The notes under the pieces were generated by a model that was not told the origin of the DNA, did no database searches, and was given only the letters and a program-made list of their open reading frames with translations. Below are positions 12,484 through 21,870 of a stretch of 64,000 nt of DNA, piece by piece. The first letter of the stretch is position 1. Each line of letters starts with the position of its first letter. A program made the translations under genes and the position numbers. Source of the DNA: Alitta virens (lineage: Eukaryota; Annelida; Polychaeta; Phyllodocida; Nereididae); contig OW028579.1 of NCBI GenBank assembly GCA_932294295.1, positions 31,011,250 through 31,075,249 on the forward strand, read 5' to 3'.

Positions 12484-13122
12484 ATGGGAATACTAGGACA
12501 TATGAACCCACAATTCAAAGAACTTGAAGCAGTGTGCACCAATGGGCACATTGTCACCCATTGTTGTAGGCCTAATTCCAGTTACCATGGCAACGGGCAT
12601 ATTGTGACGACATACCAAAATGAATTTGATGGCGGGAAATCGATGGGAGGAGGGACCTTGCCCCGTAACATTGGACGGTCCTCCCCACCACCGATCATCC
12701 GGTACCATCACCCGCAGAGGTACTCGACACCCGCGGTCTTCACCCGCACTGCACTCATCTGCTCACCCGCCAAGTCGGTGGTGCACAATCCGATTGTGGT
12801 GCACGCTCCGATCAAGTACTCGCCACATTCGCCATCAAATTCACCCATCAAGTCTGCCCTGCATTCTCCAAGCAAATCTGCCTTATGTTCTCCGAAGAAG
12901 TCTGCTCTGCATTCGCCAACCAAGTCCGCCCGCAACTCACCCACAAAGTCTGGAACTTACTCTCCCAAATGCGAGTCTCCTAGCCGCCGCGGGTCCGGCG
13001 GTATGGACTGGTTGCGGGGCGTTTATCTCTCCGCCGTGTTCTCCTGGTGCCAAATCCGACATCGACACAGGGTCAAGTCTGTCACTTTCAACAAGTACAT
13101 CGACACCATCACCTACGAAAAT
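12484..13122 (+). CDS. Coding exon, Ser/Pro-rich protein with SPxKS repeats
   Basis: This is the one convincing coding exon. From ATG at 12484 it reads 213 codons to AAT at 13120-13122, where a strong donor (gtaagt) ends it in phase 0. If unspliced the frame would run to a TGA at 13249. Third positions are strongly G/C, unlike the flanks. The protein begins with an N-terminal part containing two GHIVT motifs (about residues 22-26 and 38-42), then GGGTLPR (residues 55-61) and a Pro/His/Tyr-rich segment. Residues 120-163 are a tandem 8-residue repeat of SPxKSALH type. The exon closes with a basic part ending VTFNKYIDTITYEN. SPxK is the full consensus for CDK-type proline-directed kinases, so a multisite phosphorylated disordered region is likely; that role is inference. 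The frame is also open a little upstream (from 12433), so the exon may instead be internal with an acceptor near 12455 or 12478. I do not recognise the family. Confidence 0.75.
12841..12972 (+). repeat. In-frame 24-bp coding tandem repeat (SPxKSALH)
   Basis: Five complete 24-bp units plus a half unit encode SPIKSALH, SPSKSALC, SPKKSALH, SPTKSARN, SPTKSGTY and SPKC. Third-codon positions vary while the S-P-x-K-S core is unchanged. This pattern suggests selection on the protein rather than a recent DNA-level expansion. Confidence 0.85.
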
Positions 13123-13128
13123 GTAAGT
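13123..13128 (+). other. Splice donor of the coding exon
   Basis: GTAAGT directly follows codon 213 (AAT) and matches the U1 consensus at all six intron positions. The exonic side (AAT rather than CAG) is weaker. No matching downstream coding exon is seen up to 64000, which implies an intron of more than 50 kb unless the next exon is very small or unrecognised. Confidence 0.7.
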
Positions 13129-13442
13129 AACTTCTGGGTCGCCCATATATTTATGTACCACAATTGTCAACATGCTAAATTTGCACCAGACGGGGGGGTT
13201 TGCCTACAGAGTGGAATGGTACAGTTGAAATCATGGGGGTACATAGCTTGAAAGTTGAACAGGTATTCATGTGTGGAGTTAAACCATAACATTGGTTAGA
13301 TCCATTCAGGTTACTGTGCCATACTGTCACAAAGGTATTGTCGAAGGTGTCACTGCCAGATTCCTGTAGTACATGTATGAAGTATCTGTTTTTAAAACAC
13401 TGCATGAAAAAGTTGTTAGGATGTTTTGTGACTGGTTCAATA

Positions 13443-13582
13443 CTTGTCCGATACACAAACAAGTTGACCCTTGTCCAATACACAAACAAGTTGACCCTTG
13501 TCTGATAAACAAACAAGTTGACCCTTGTCCGATACACAAACAAGTTTACCCTTGTCCGATACACGAATAAGTTGACCCTTGT
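13443..13582. repeat. 27-bp minisatellite, five copies
   Basis: Five copies of a 27-bp unit of the form TTGTCCGATACACAAACAAG plus TTGACCC begin about 320 bp after the splice donor. Because 27 is divisible by three, both strands show long repetitive frames (PCPIHKQVD on +, VYRTRVNLF on -). These are repeat artefacts inside the presumed intron. Confidence 0.9.
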
Positions 13583-14032
13583 ACATTTCTAGGGTACATC
13601 ACATGCAGTATTGCGGATGTTCTATGCACTATATCTAGAGTTCACATCCATATATGGGATATAATAGGTCTTAAGGGGATCTGTATTATCAGTATTCCAG
13701 AAGGTTTCTGTGAGTGGGAGGTTATCTGATTTGCCCTGCTCCCTCTTCTGGGAAATGGATATGATTAGGTTGAATCTGCATTTCAAAGTGAAAAGTGAAA
13801 GACCTCTCTGTACAATCTTCAAATCATGCTCCCTGTCTCGTAGTACCCTCTGTTTTTGCTTCTTTAATACTCTTATGCTCTTTGCTGCTATTCTGAAGTT
13901 CAGTGTTCCCGAAATGACACTTGAATTTAATGCTAAGATTCTGTCGAGTTTTTGCAGAGTATATTCTTCACTTCGGTGAAAGAAAGACAAACTTGTATCT
14001 TTTCATACAAACCTCAATCCAGTGAACTGTTT
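13583..14032. other. Unannotated intronic interval
   Basis: Overlapping frames on both strands (13622-13990 minus, 13710-13979 plus) have no recognisable domains and no flanking splice signals. I regard them as chance. Confidence 0.45.
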
Positions 14033-14215
14033 ATTACAGCCAATTTCGTAGACTTGGAAACTAAACACCAGAGGACGTCATGTGTATCCAGGATTCCAAT
14101 TGGAGGGATTGCCTGAACCAATAGGAATAGTCGATTCACATGACGTCCACTGGAGCAGCTCTCTCTCTCTCTCTGCCCTTGAGTTTAATTTCCAAGTCTA
14201 TGAAATTGGCTGTAA
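14033..14215. mobile_element. Palindromic MITE family A, copy 1
   Basis: The copy begins TTACAGCCAATTTCGTAGAC and ends with the inverse, TATGAAATTGGCTGTAA. Its arms contain GGACGTCATGTG and CACATGACGTCC and the central CCAAT/ATTGG pair. A (CT)n run has expanded in the right arm at about 14160-14174. The whole element can fold into one long hairpin. A TA target duplication typical of Tc1/mariner-type elements is implied by the TTA...TAA edges. Confidence 0.9.
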
Positions 14216-14217
14216 GA

Positions 14218-14275
14218 GTGAATAGTTAGCTTAGCTTAGTTTAGCTTAGCCTAGCTTAGCCTAGCTTATCTAGTT
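14218..14275. repeat. TTAGC-type short tandem repeat
   Basis: Imperfect 5- and 10-bp units of TTAGCTTAGC and TTAGCCTAGC directly follow MITE A copy 1. This is not a canonical telomeric repeat. Confidence 0.7.
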
Positions 14276-14421
14276 CATTAAATAAGGCTTGTTTAAGTTA
14301 AATTTACCACATGAATGAATATTTTTGCTGTTGTCGACTACATTTCTTCGTAATTTGAACTCCTCTAATTAGGAACTTGCATAATACCAAGGTATTTAGC
14401 TACCTCCAGCAAGAATGCAGT

Positions 14422-14595
14422 TGACACGTTCAACAACATTGTCACAGCCTGGTTGTCACATTGTCACAATTAACAGGGAGAAAGTTGTGCTCATAACTGA
14501 AGAGAAGTCATGCTGGTAATGGCTCAATGACAGGCCATAACGAGTATTATGACAGCTCGTTAATGTGCTATGACACTTGTTAATGTGGCCTGACA
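14422..14595. promoter_or_regulatory. Cluster of TGACA/TGTCA motifs
   Basis: Eight TGACA or TGTCA pentamers occur in 174 bp, at about 14422, 14440, 14454, 14462, 14528, 14550, 14571 and 14591. TGACA is the core recognised by TALE homeodomain proteins such as Meis and TGIF. The factor assignment is inference. A comparable cluster lies at 39843-39966. Confidence 0.25.
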
Positions 14596-15183
14596 CGTTT
14601 CAGTTCGTCAGTTGTGATCCTGTTCTCATAATTCATGGTGTAGTATTTGCTTAATGGATTAGGGATTTGTGCTGAATAGGTGGAAATGTAGCTGGACAAT
14701 TCAATACAAAAACCATCGAGATTTTTTTTTAGTGTAATGTATGCAAAGCTTATTAATTTTGCAATATTTACAAGAAATGTAAAAAAACTAGTATATTTAA
14801 AAAATAAACCAGGTCAGGGATTTGGTACATTGCTGTAATAATTGAAGTTCTAAGATAAGATTTCTTTTGATTCGGATTGAATGAAAAAAAAAAGCTCTTT
14901 CTTTGATTAGATACAGTGGTTAAATGAATTATGAGATGAATATAGACAGTGATTTTGGAATGTTATCATCAAGAAGGTATGCAGACGTGATGTAGATGCT
15001 GAAAGGAGAAGATATCGCTATTTGATGTAACAGGTGTGATAAAGGTATTTTTGTCTTTACCTGTGATGTCTCATGTTGCATGGACAGCATTATTGTCAAA
15101 TATGCGACAAATCCTAGGCACTTCCTTATATTGTCAATGGCAGCTGTAATTAGCAATATAGGTCTTAATATGCAACTCACCCA
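14596..15183. other. Unannotated intronic interval
   Basis: AT-rich sequence with several poly-A/T runs. No exon or repeat family is recognised. Confidence 0.45.
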
Positions 15184-15440
15184 GGGATGCTGTGGTCTAG
15201 TGGTTAAGGTATTCGCCTGCTTTCTGCTAGGTTGTGGGTTCGAGGAGTTGGGCAGGTCCTCTTCAACCATTGTCTCACCCCACCCAGGTGCAATGGGTAC
15301 TTGGCATTAGGCACCCACAGTGATGGCACTTGTGTGAGCTCTTTAAGCCCCTGTGGTTAACCCAAGTTCAAGGCTGAATACTCCCCAGGGAATTGAGAAA
15401 GACTCTGGATTGGCCTGCCAAGGGTGTAATTGTGATGTCA
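15184..15440 (+). mobile_element. tRNA-derived SINE, family G
   Basis: The head GCTGTGGTCTAGTGGTTAAG (box A) is followed by GTGGGTTCGAGGAG (box B). A body with CACCCAGGTGCAATGGGTAC then follows, running to about 15440. The same body motif appears on the minus strand at 4255-4440 and at 63719-63760. The frame at 15080-15310 is an artefact of the SINE. Confidence 0.75.
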
Positions 15441-16619
15441 GTTGAGTGATAACATACTTTAAATTTACATTACAAAATCGGTTTGTCGTAATGGTAGAGT
15501 TCGCCCATATTTACATGCCGCCTAACAGCAAGCATTGTTCTCATATGATAATTCCCCAGGGCTTTTTTAAGAGGAGTCTTTGTCTGGAGGTGATAATTAG
15601 GAGGCTTTTTAGGAGAGGAAGTAGTTTTGCCCCCTCTTTTTTCTCTCTCTCGCTTCGTTTGTTAGTCTCGGCTGAAACCAAAACGCCGTCTCCCTGGCTA
15701 CCTGTCACGTGATCAGCGTAACAATCGCCTTTGTGTCCTTTGTTCGAATTGTGTGGTTTTGTTTTCTGTGATTCGTGCGGGTCCTCCACAGATTTGTTGT
15801 GGTGAAAAGTGGAAATTTGAAACCTTTTCACCTATATTTACATTCCATAATCCAGATCATATTTAATTGTTATTGGTTGCTATTTTGAGAACATGTGTAC
15901 TACATTAGAACCTCAATAAAAAGGCCATGATACTGATCATATTGAGGTGGTCGGAATAGTGGAATAGAGAAGTCATGTGTAATTTCTTCTGGAATATGTA
16001 GGACTTGTTTTGTGGTCTGTGGTAGGCTCTATTGTAGCCTTATAGTATTTCCGCATATTGTACATATTCATATCTCATAACATAATGGCACCTTATGAGT
16101 CATCTTAATAGTGGAGTAATGTGAAATCATAATTTTTTAGAATATGTTGGAAATTTTTTTTGTGGGATGGTCTTTTGGCAATTGTAGGGCTCCTGCATAT
16201 ACAGCTGTACACTGTTTTTGCATTTCTTTTGTACAGTGCTTACATATTCCTAACCTATGTGAACGATATTGTATAATAATGCTATACTTATACCATAACA
16301 AAACGTGCAGTTTTTCGTTGTGCATAATATTATGTACACACAGCGTGACAGCTTTACTATGTGATGTAGTGTACAGTTTCAAAACCGTTTCGTGCACCAC
16401 TATAGCAAATGCACTAATCTGGTGTACAGTATACTACAGACATTGTAAGCTCTTATGTTTTATGCCTTTAGCTTAGGGTCACCAGTGGTGCTTACATATT
16501 ATGCATTAGTTATGGGGCATATAAAGACTATGGTATCAGTGCGCATTATCATATTTGTATGTTTTCTGAAGATATGCACCATATTCAGTCATATGCTGAT
16601 ATCGTTGCCGTGCACTGTA
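15441..16619. other. Unannotated intronic interval
   Basis: No exon is supported. AGAACCTCAATAAAAAGGCC at about 15907 resembles the ends of pogo/Tigger-type transposons, but I could not find a matching inverted end. Confidence 0.4.
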
Positions 16620-16740
16620 TGTTTCAGTGCACTATGATATGTTTAAGTGCATTATGATATGTTTAAGTGCACTATGATATGTTTCAGTGCACTGTGATAT
16701 GTTTCAGTGCACTATGATATGTTTCCGTGCACTATGATAT
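16620..16740. repeat. 20-bp minisatellite, six copies
   Basis: Six copies of GTTTCAGTGCACTATGATAT with GTTTAAG, GTTTCCG and GTGATAT variants. Confidence 0.9.
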
Positions 16741-16794
16741 GTCAGTAGCTCATTTGATAGTTATTTGTATTTCTTTGAATTATTGTTTCGGGTA

Positions 16795-16935
16795 TAGGTA
16801 GACAAGTGGTCACAGTAGCCAGCTTCTGTGACATGGGTATGTGAGTTCGAACCTCGCTCCCTGCCCTACACTGTTTATGAGCCACATCTCAGTCCTTGTC
16901 CCATGGCATTGGATATATTCATCAGTGTTTCGACA
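16795..16935 (+). mobile_element. Decayed tRNA-like SINE head
   Basis: AAGTGGTCACAGTAGCCAGC is followed by a box-B-like GAGTTCGAACC. The next part, CACTGTTTATGAGC, resembles the section after box B in the family E copy at 41455. Assignment to family E is tentative. Confidence 0.45.
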
Positions 16936-16950
16936 TACGACCTTGCGGCT

Positions 16951-17517
16951 CGTGCAGATAAATTATGAACCTAGTGGTTTCTTTTGGTAAAAGCAGATAT
17001 GGTGTTAGGTCAGAGAAACCAATGTACCACACGCATTATGTACCTTTATTATTTCAATAACAGTGTACACTCCTTTTGTTTTTGCCTTTGATGTTCAGTC
17101 TTCCCACCTCCCAAATGATCTGAATGGATTGTCCCTGCTTACTTGATGCTGATTGCTGCTTCCACTTGTCAGTTTCCATGACAACAACAAATACCATCAA
17201 TTGATTGTGACGTGTCACTTTCCTCAACATTTGCCACCTTGTCTGTTGCTCATTGAGTATTAATGGCTTTCTGTCGTTTGTTATTGTAGCATTTGACTGC
17301 CAGCTGGTGCACTGCATTTATTTCCACACTTTATAGAAGTTTATTATGGGCATTTAGATAGACAGCAACCAGTTGTTAGGCTGAAGTCAATATAAGGCAG
17401 TATTGAAGACAAAGACTGGTGGTTTATGCCTGCTGTAACTTAGTGGGTTATGCTATATACACAAATATATACACAAATACATTCATCTATCGGTCACCAA
17501 AGAAAGATACAGGTTAA
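16951..17517. other. Unannotated intronic interval
   Basis: No exon or repeat is supported. The minus-strand frame at 17054-17317 has no recognisable domain. Confidence 0.45.
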
Positions 17518-18357
17518 CCTGATCTGAAGAATGTGTTATCCAGTAACTATATCTGAAGAATGTGTTATCCAGTAACTATATCTGAAGAATGTGTTGTCCA
17601 GTAACTATATCTGAAGAATGTGTTGTCTAGTAACTATATCTGAAGAATGTGTTGTCCAGTAACTATATCTGAAGAATGTGTTATCCAGTAACTATATCTG
17701 AAGAATGTGTTGTCCAGTAACTATATCTGAAGAATGTGTTGTCCAGTAACTATATCTGAAGAATGTGTTATCCAGTAACTATATCTGAAGAATGTGTTAT
17801 CCAGTAACTATATCTGAAGAATGTGTTATCCAGTAACTATATCTGAAGAATGTGTTATCCAGTAACTATCCCTGATGAATGTGTTATCAAGTGACTATAT
17901 CTGAAGAATGTGTTGTTCAGTAACTATATCTGATGAATGTGTTATCAAGTAACTATATCTGATGAATGTGTTATCAAGTAACTATATCTGAAGAATGTGT
18001 TGTTCAGTAACTATATCTGAAGAATGTGTTGTCCAGTAACTATATCTGAAGAATGTGTTAGCCAGTAACTATATCTGAAGAATGTGTTGTTTAGTAACTA
18101 TATCAGATGAATGCGTTATCAAGTAACTATATCTGAAGAATGTGTTATCCAGTAACTATATCTGAAGAATGTGTTATCCAGTAACTATATCTGAAGAATG
18201 CGTTATCCAGTAACTATATCTGAAGAATGCGTTATCCAGTAACTATATCTGAAGAATGTGTTATCCAGTAACTATATCTGATGAATGCATTATTCAGTAA
18301 CTATATCTGAAGAATGTGTTGTCCAGTAACTATATCTGATGAATGTGTTATCCAGTA
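17518..18357 (+). repeat. 29-bp minisatellite, about 29 copies
   Basis: A tandem array of the unit ATATCTGAAGAATGTGTTAT plus CCAGTAACT spans about 840 bp. Variant positions recur as haplotypes: ATCC, GTCC or GTTC after TGTGTT, GATGAATG for GAAGAATG, and ATCAAG in place of ATCCAG. These variants fall in blocks, which suggests expansion by unequal exchange or replication slippage. There are no unique spacers, so it is not a CRISPR-like array. Confidence 0.95.
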
Positions 18358-18789
18358 ATAGATTGGATCCTTACTCTGGGTAATCCATTTAGAAAAGTAT
18401 ACCTCTTGAAGTCCATAATCTGCTCACAAAGTCTTTCAACCACTTATTATCTTCTTCATTCTCTAAAAATATCTCGTTTTGATTTTGCCCATTAACAGTG
18501 TATGGATTGGGTAGCAGAACTTGGCAAGTCATATCACAAGATACCTAGTGTTATGATTCAAACAGCTCATGCATTGGCCACAGGACACCACTTGCATTTG
18601 AAAATTAGCGGTGTGAGGATGAAGGATGAGATGATGAATGTAGACGACCCATTCCATGGAACAGACTGAAATTTGGGACCTAAACAGTGCATGGCGGTGG
18701 ACTCAAGTTACCAGCAGTCGCGGCCGCAGAAGTTTGGTTTGAACTTACTTACTCAAAGTTGCTGCCACAGAAGCTGGGCATACTAGCCA

Positions 18790-19080
18790 TACATAGTCAA
18801 GGCATCCACCAAATCGGTCTTGGCCAGCTCTGCTGAAGGTCCAAGGCTCGATCCCTGGCCCATGCACTCTTCATGAGCTACATTCCAGCAGGATTGGAGG
18901 TACCTTGTACACGGTGTCTATGTATGCTGAGGCAAGTAAAGACCCCCACCCGTGAGGGTAAATGTTTAACATAGTATGGACTCCAAGCCTTATCATTTCT
19001 TCATTACGTCTGCCTCTGGACGTTGGTTATATAAGCTGACTAAGTTTCAGACCCAGTCGCATTGAGACATTGACATTTGA
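18790..19080 (+). mobile_element. SINE family E, tail type b
   Basis: A tRNA-like head (CCAGCTCTGCTGAAGGTCC, then CTCGATCCCTGGC as box B) is followed by the family body (CATGAGCTACATTCCAGC, GCTGAGGCAAGTAAAGACCC, GAGGGTAAATGTTTAACATA). The tail is CTTCATTACGTCTGCCTCTG followed by TTATATAAGCTGACTAAG. This tail differs from that of the copies at 57003, 36496 and 63810. Confidence 0.8.
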
Positions 19081-20172
19081 CATCGACATTGACCCCATCT
19101 AGCCCACTCAATTCAGTCTAGACCACCGGAAATACAGCAGAAGTATGGCCATAATAGGTAGATTCTGCTGTATAACTTTGACAACCTTGATGTCCTTGCA
19201 TCCATCTCTGCTGTAGTAAATCACCAAGACAGAGGCAGTTTTTCAGCATCACTTGAATGTCATCCACACATGTTGCTGCTGCTGCTGTTGCTGCTGAAGC
19301 CGCAATTAAATGATATTGATCAGCTGTATATCATTGAAGGGCACAATTTCCATATGCTAATTGCTACATCTGTCATCTGGCAACATTTTAATCATTCTTC
19401 TTTTCAAGGCATTTTTAAGATGTCTCAGGAAACAATTATCAAGTACTGCAATTTGTGATTTGCTCACTTTTTCACTAAGTTTAAACTTGTGCAATTAATT
19501 TCTGCACTTGATTATTTTTCGTAAGGGGTTTGATTAATTTTGTTCAGGGTTTTCCTTGCCGAGTTATTGATTGTGGTCGTGAGCGCGAACAACAAGAAAC
19601 AGAAAGATTGATGATTATGATTCAGTGGGCGAGCGGATAAGGTACACCGTCTCCTCACACTGCCATGTGTTCTAACCCTGATCCTAGAAATATCTATTGA
19701 TATCAAGTTGTGTTGAACAAAATCTCAACTAAAAATTGTATGCAGTAGATGCTTAATTGAATTTAGCCATAGAGACAGTGATAGTGGTTGGAAGCCAGAG
19801 CGCTACCACTGAGCAATAGAGACAGTCATAAGGTATAAGTGGAATTAGGTTCACAGTTTGTCATCTCATCATACCATCTGCCCCGGAAGCTGTTGAAATA
19901 AGCTATGTATATCTAATGAATAATGACCACTTGTTATGTATAGTGTAGATATGAAATACTCTTTTCTTAAAATTTCATAATGGCCATCCTTGACCATTGT
20001 GCAGTGACCCTTACTCCATACTTAGAGTTGATGTCCTTGTCAAGTCCTTGGGGCATACGAGTCTTCAATTGCCCTAATTCTGTGTAGTGCATATTCTCCA
20101 CAGAGATCTGGTGCCCTTGCTGCCCTTATAGATCTTAATGACACTTATTGTGAGGGGTCACAGGGCTCCTAA
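19081..20172. other. Intronic interval with tRNA-like scraps
   Basis: A CTG microsatellite lies at 19271-19298. GTGGGCGAGCGGATAAGG (19627) with GTGTTCTAACCCTGATCC looks like a decayed tRNA-like head. GCCAGAGCGCTACCACTGAG at 19793 is a minus-strand box A fragment of the family D head. No exon is supported. Confidence 0.45.
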
Positions 20173-20487
20173 TGACCTCAGTCAATTTATCTGCCATAAG
20201 GATGTCACTGAGTGACTGAAAGGGCATGGGGCAGTAATAAGGCAATCAGAGGTCATAATGACCTATTATGAAAGGTCAATGATGACATAGGTTGGGTGAT
20301 TATGGCTATGAAGTTTTTAAGATAAGGCAGGTCTGGAGGTCATAAGGCAGGTCTGGAGGTCATAAGACAGGTCTGGAGGTCATAAGGCAGGTCTGGAGGT
20401 CATAAGACAGGTCTGGAGGTCATAAGGCAGGTCTGGAGGTCATAAGACAGGTCTGGAGGTCTTTCACGTGACCTATGATGAAGGTCA
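20173..20487. promoter_or_regulatory. Nuclear-receptor half-site cluster
   Basis: Twelve AGGTCA/TGACCT hexamers occur in 315 bp. AGGTCATAATGACCT at 20250-20264 is an exact inverted repeat with 3-bp spacing, the textbook estrogen-response-element layout. An extended half-site, AAAGGTCA, lies at 20271-20278. Six more half-sites are supplied by the 20-bp minisatellite, with others at 20173, 20469 and 20482. The last part also has CACGTG (20466-20471). Nuclear receptors of many classes bind AGGTCA. Function here is inference, because six of the sites come from one repeat unit. Confidence 0.4.
20321..20460 (+). repeat. 20-bp minisatellite, seven copies
   Basis: Seven copies of GTCTGGAGGTCATAAGGCAG, where GGC alternates with GAC in a regular pattern. 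Six of the units complete an AGGTCA hexamer. Confidence 0.95.
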
Positions 20488-20649
20488 CAATTGAGCACCT
20501 TTGGTCTCATTCTTGGGTGGTTAGCAGTTATTTAGTACCGAGAATGTGTTGTCATCACTTTGATTAGGACTGCGTTTGCACATAGTACTTTGTGTGGGAT
20601 GACTGTTGTTTGTTTTCTAGAATTGACGATGTGGTATTGCAACATTTTC

Positions 20650-20810
20650 TTACAGCAGATTTCATACAGTAGAATTTGCATCTGAACTCATGAGGACGTC
20701 ATGTGGATCTGGAATGTCATTTGTTGAGGGACTGTCTTGACCAATAGGAGTCATGGATTCAAATGACGTCCTCTTGAGTTTTGTTTCCAAGTTCATGCAA
20801 TCTGCTGTAA
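20650..20810. mobile_element. Palindromic MITE family A, copy 2
   Basis: The ends are TTACAGCAGATTTCATACAG and TTCATGCAATCTGCTGTAA. The arms include GAGGACGTCATGTGGATC and ATTCAAATGACGTCCTC. It belongs to the CAGATTT-ended subtype also seen at 29890, 30459 and 53487. Confidence 0.9.
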
Positions 20811-21663
20811 TATTTGTTATTTGCCAGACTTATCACACGAATTACCGGACTTTAAATGCAGTTATCTACATTCTACCAGAAAGCCAATAATGCAAGCCAT
20901 TGTGGCCCAAAGTTACTCACTGGAACTAGGGACACATAGCTACAACAGTTACAAGCCCATTTCTTGGTCAGATATTGCTGAATAATGTTTTCAATTTCAA
21001 CCTAAAAGAGATTTAGAGCAAAGCCCAATAGCACTGACTCCGAGTCGACCCATTGAGAGCCTTTTAACAGGAAATCGTAATAGGTTTTTGCTGCTCTGAG
21101 ATTAAATGATTTGTCCTATCTGACTGTTAGAGGGGAGATACAGTATGTTGGATTCACTATCAGTCGAGCACAGCTAGCACATGGTGGCTCTATTGGTTGT
21201 GCTATTGATTTGGTCTCCTTTTTCTCTTTTTTTAAATCTTTTTTTTTTTTTTGTGTGTGTTGGAAATGAACAGGAGTTTTTTCTTGTTGTTAAAACGGCC
21301 AGTAGACTGAAATGAAGTCCTGCGGTGGTTCTTTTAAGGTTCTTTCCAGGACCTCCAGTTGTGGATTGAGAGATAATTGCCTCATCTAAAGGAAGAAATG
21401 GACTGCATACACAGCTTTTTAGGACGACAAAAAACTACTCGGAAAATACCTACTTTGGGCAAAATAAGTCTAGATATTACAAGGTCAGAGCAAACTAAAG
21501 TTTGAAGGTTGCGTTCTTGTAATGCGAAGATTACGATCCTGGCAGTAAATAGAGTACTCTCAAGTACACTCCGAAGTCCCAAGTACACTCTAAAGTACCC
21601 TATGAAGTACACTCTATAGTGCACCAATATCCAGCAAGTGTGCAGCTTCCAGTATGTATGACG
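20811..21663. other. Unannotated intronic interval
   Basis: A T-rich run at 21225-21252 is followed by GTGTGTGT. Imperfect AAGTACACTC tandem units lie at 21562-21620. No exon is seen. Confidence 0.45.
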
Positions 21664-21870
21664 GGGTGGGGCACTGGGGGCCTAGCTCAATGGTAACGCT
21701 CTGGGCTTCCAACCTCTAGGTCCCGGGTTTGATTCCCGGTCGAGCCTAAGTTGGATGGCTGTTTCATCCTTCATCTCATTGCTATGGTCCCTGCCTGTCC
21801 TAATTAGCCCATCAGGTGCAGAAATACATGATGTAAAGCCCTACTCCACCCACCCATCCAGTATATACAA
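21664..21870 (+). mobile_element. SINE family D (tRNA-Gly-like head), copy 1
   Basis: The head reads GGCCTAGCTCAATGGTAACG (box A), an anticodon-loop-like CTTCCAA, and GGGTTTGATTCCCGGTCGAG (box B and 3' stem). The body is GGATGGCTGTTTCATCCTTC, ATGGTCCCTGCCTGTCCTAA and AGCCCATCAGGTGCAGAAAT, ending near GTAAAGCCCTACTCCACCC. The copy at 49185 is closest to full length. The CTTCCAA loop matches tRNA-Gly(UCC). Confidence 0.85.

Noticed and set aside
12620..13126. Second long + frame over the coding exon, S/T/P-rich near its end
   Set aside because: It looks protein-like (TSTSTPSPTK), but the GC-rich third positions and the regular SPxKS repeat both belong to the other frame, which also runs through to the donor in phase 0. 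The overlap is a shadow, though a dual-frame exon cannot be fully excluded.
14218..14275. Interstitial telomere repeat
   Set aside because: Units are TTAGC-type, not TTAGGG or TTAGG.
15905..15960. pogo-type transposon end (AGAACCTCAATAAAAAGG)
   Set aside because: No partner inverted end could be found within the window.
17518..18357. CRISPR-like array
   Set aside because: Units are contiguous 29-mers with no unique spacers, and the sequence is clearly from an animal genome.
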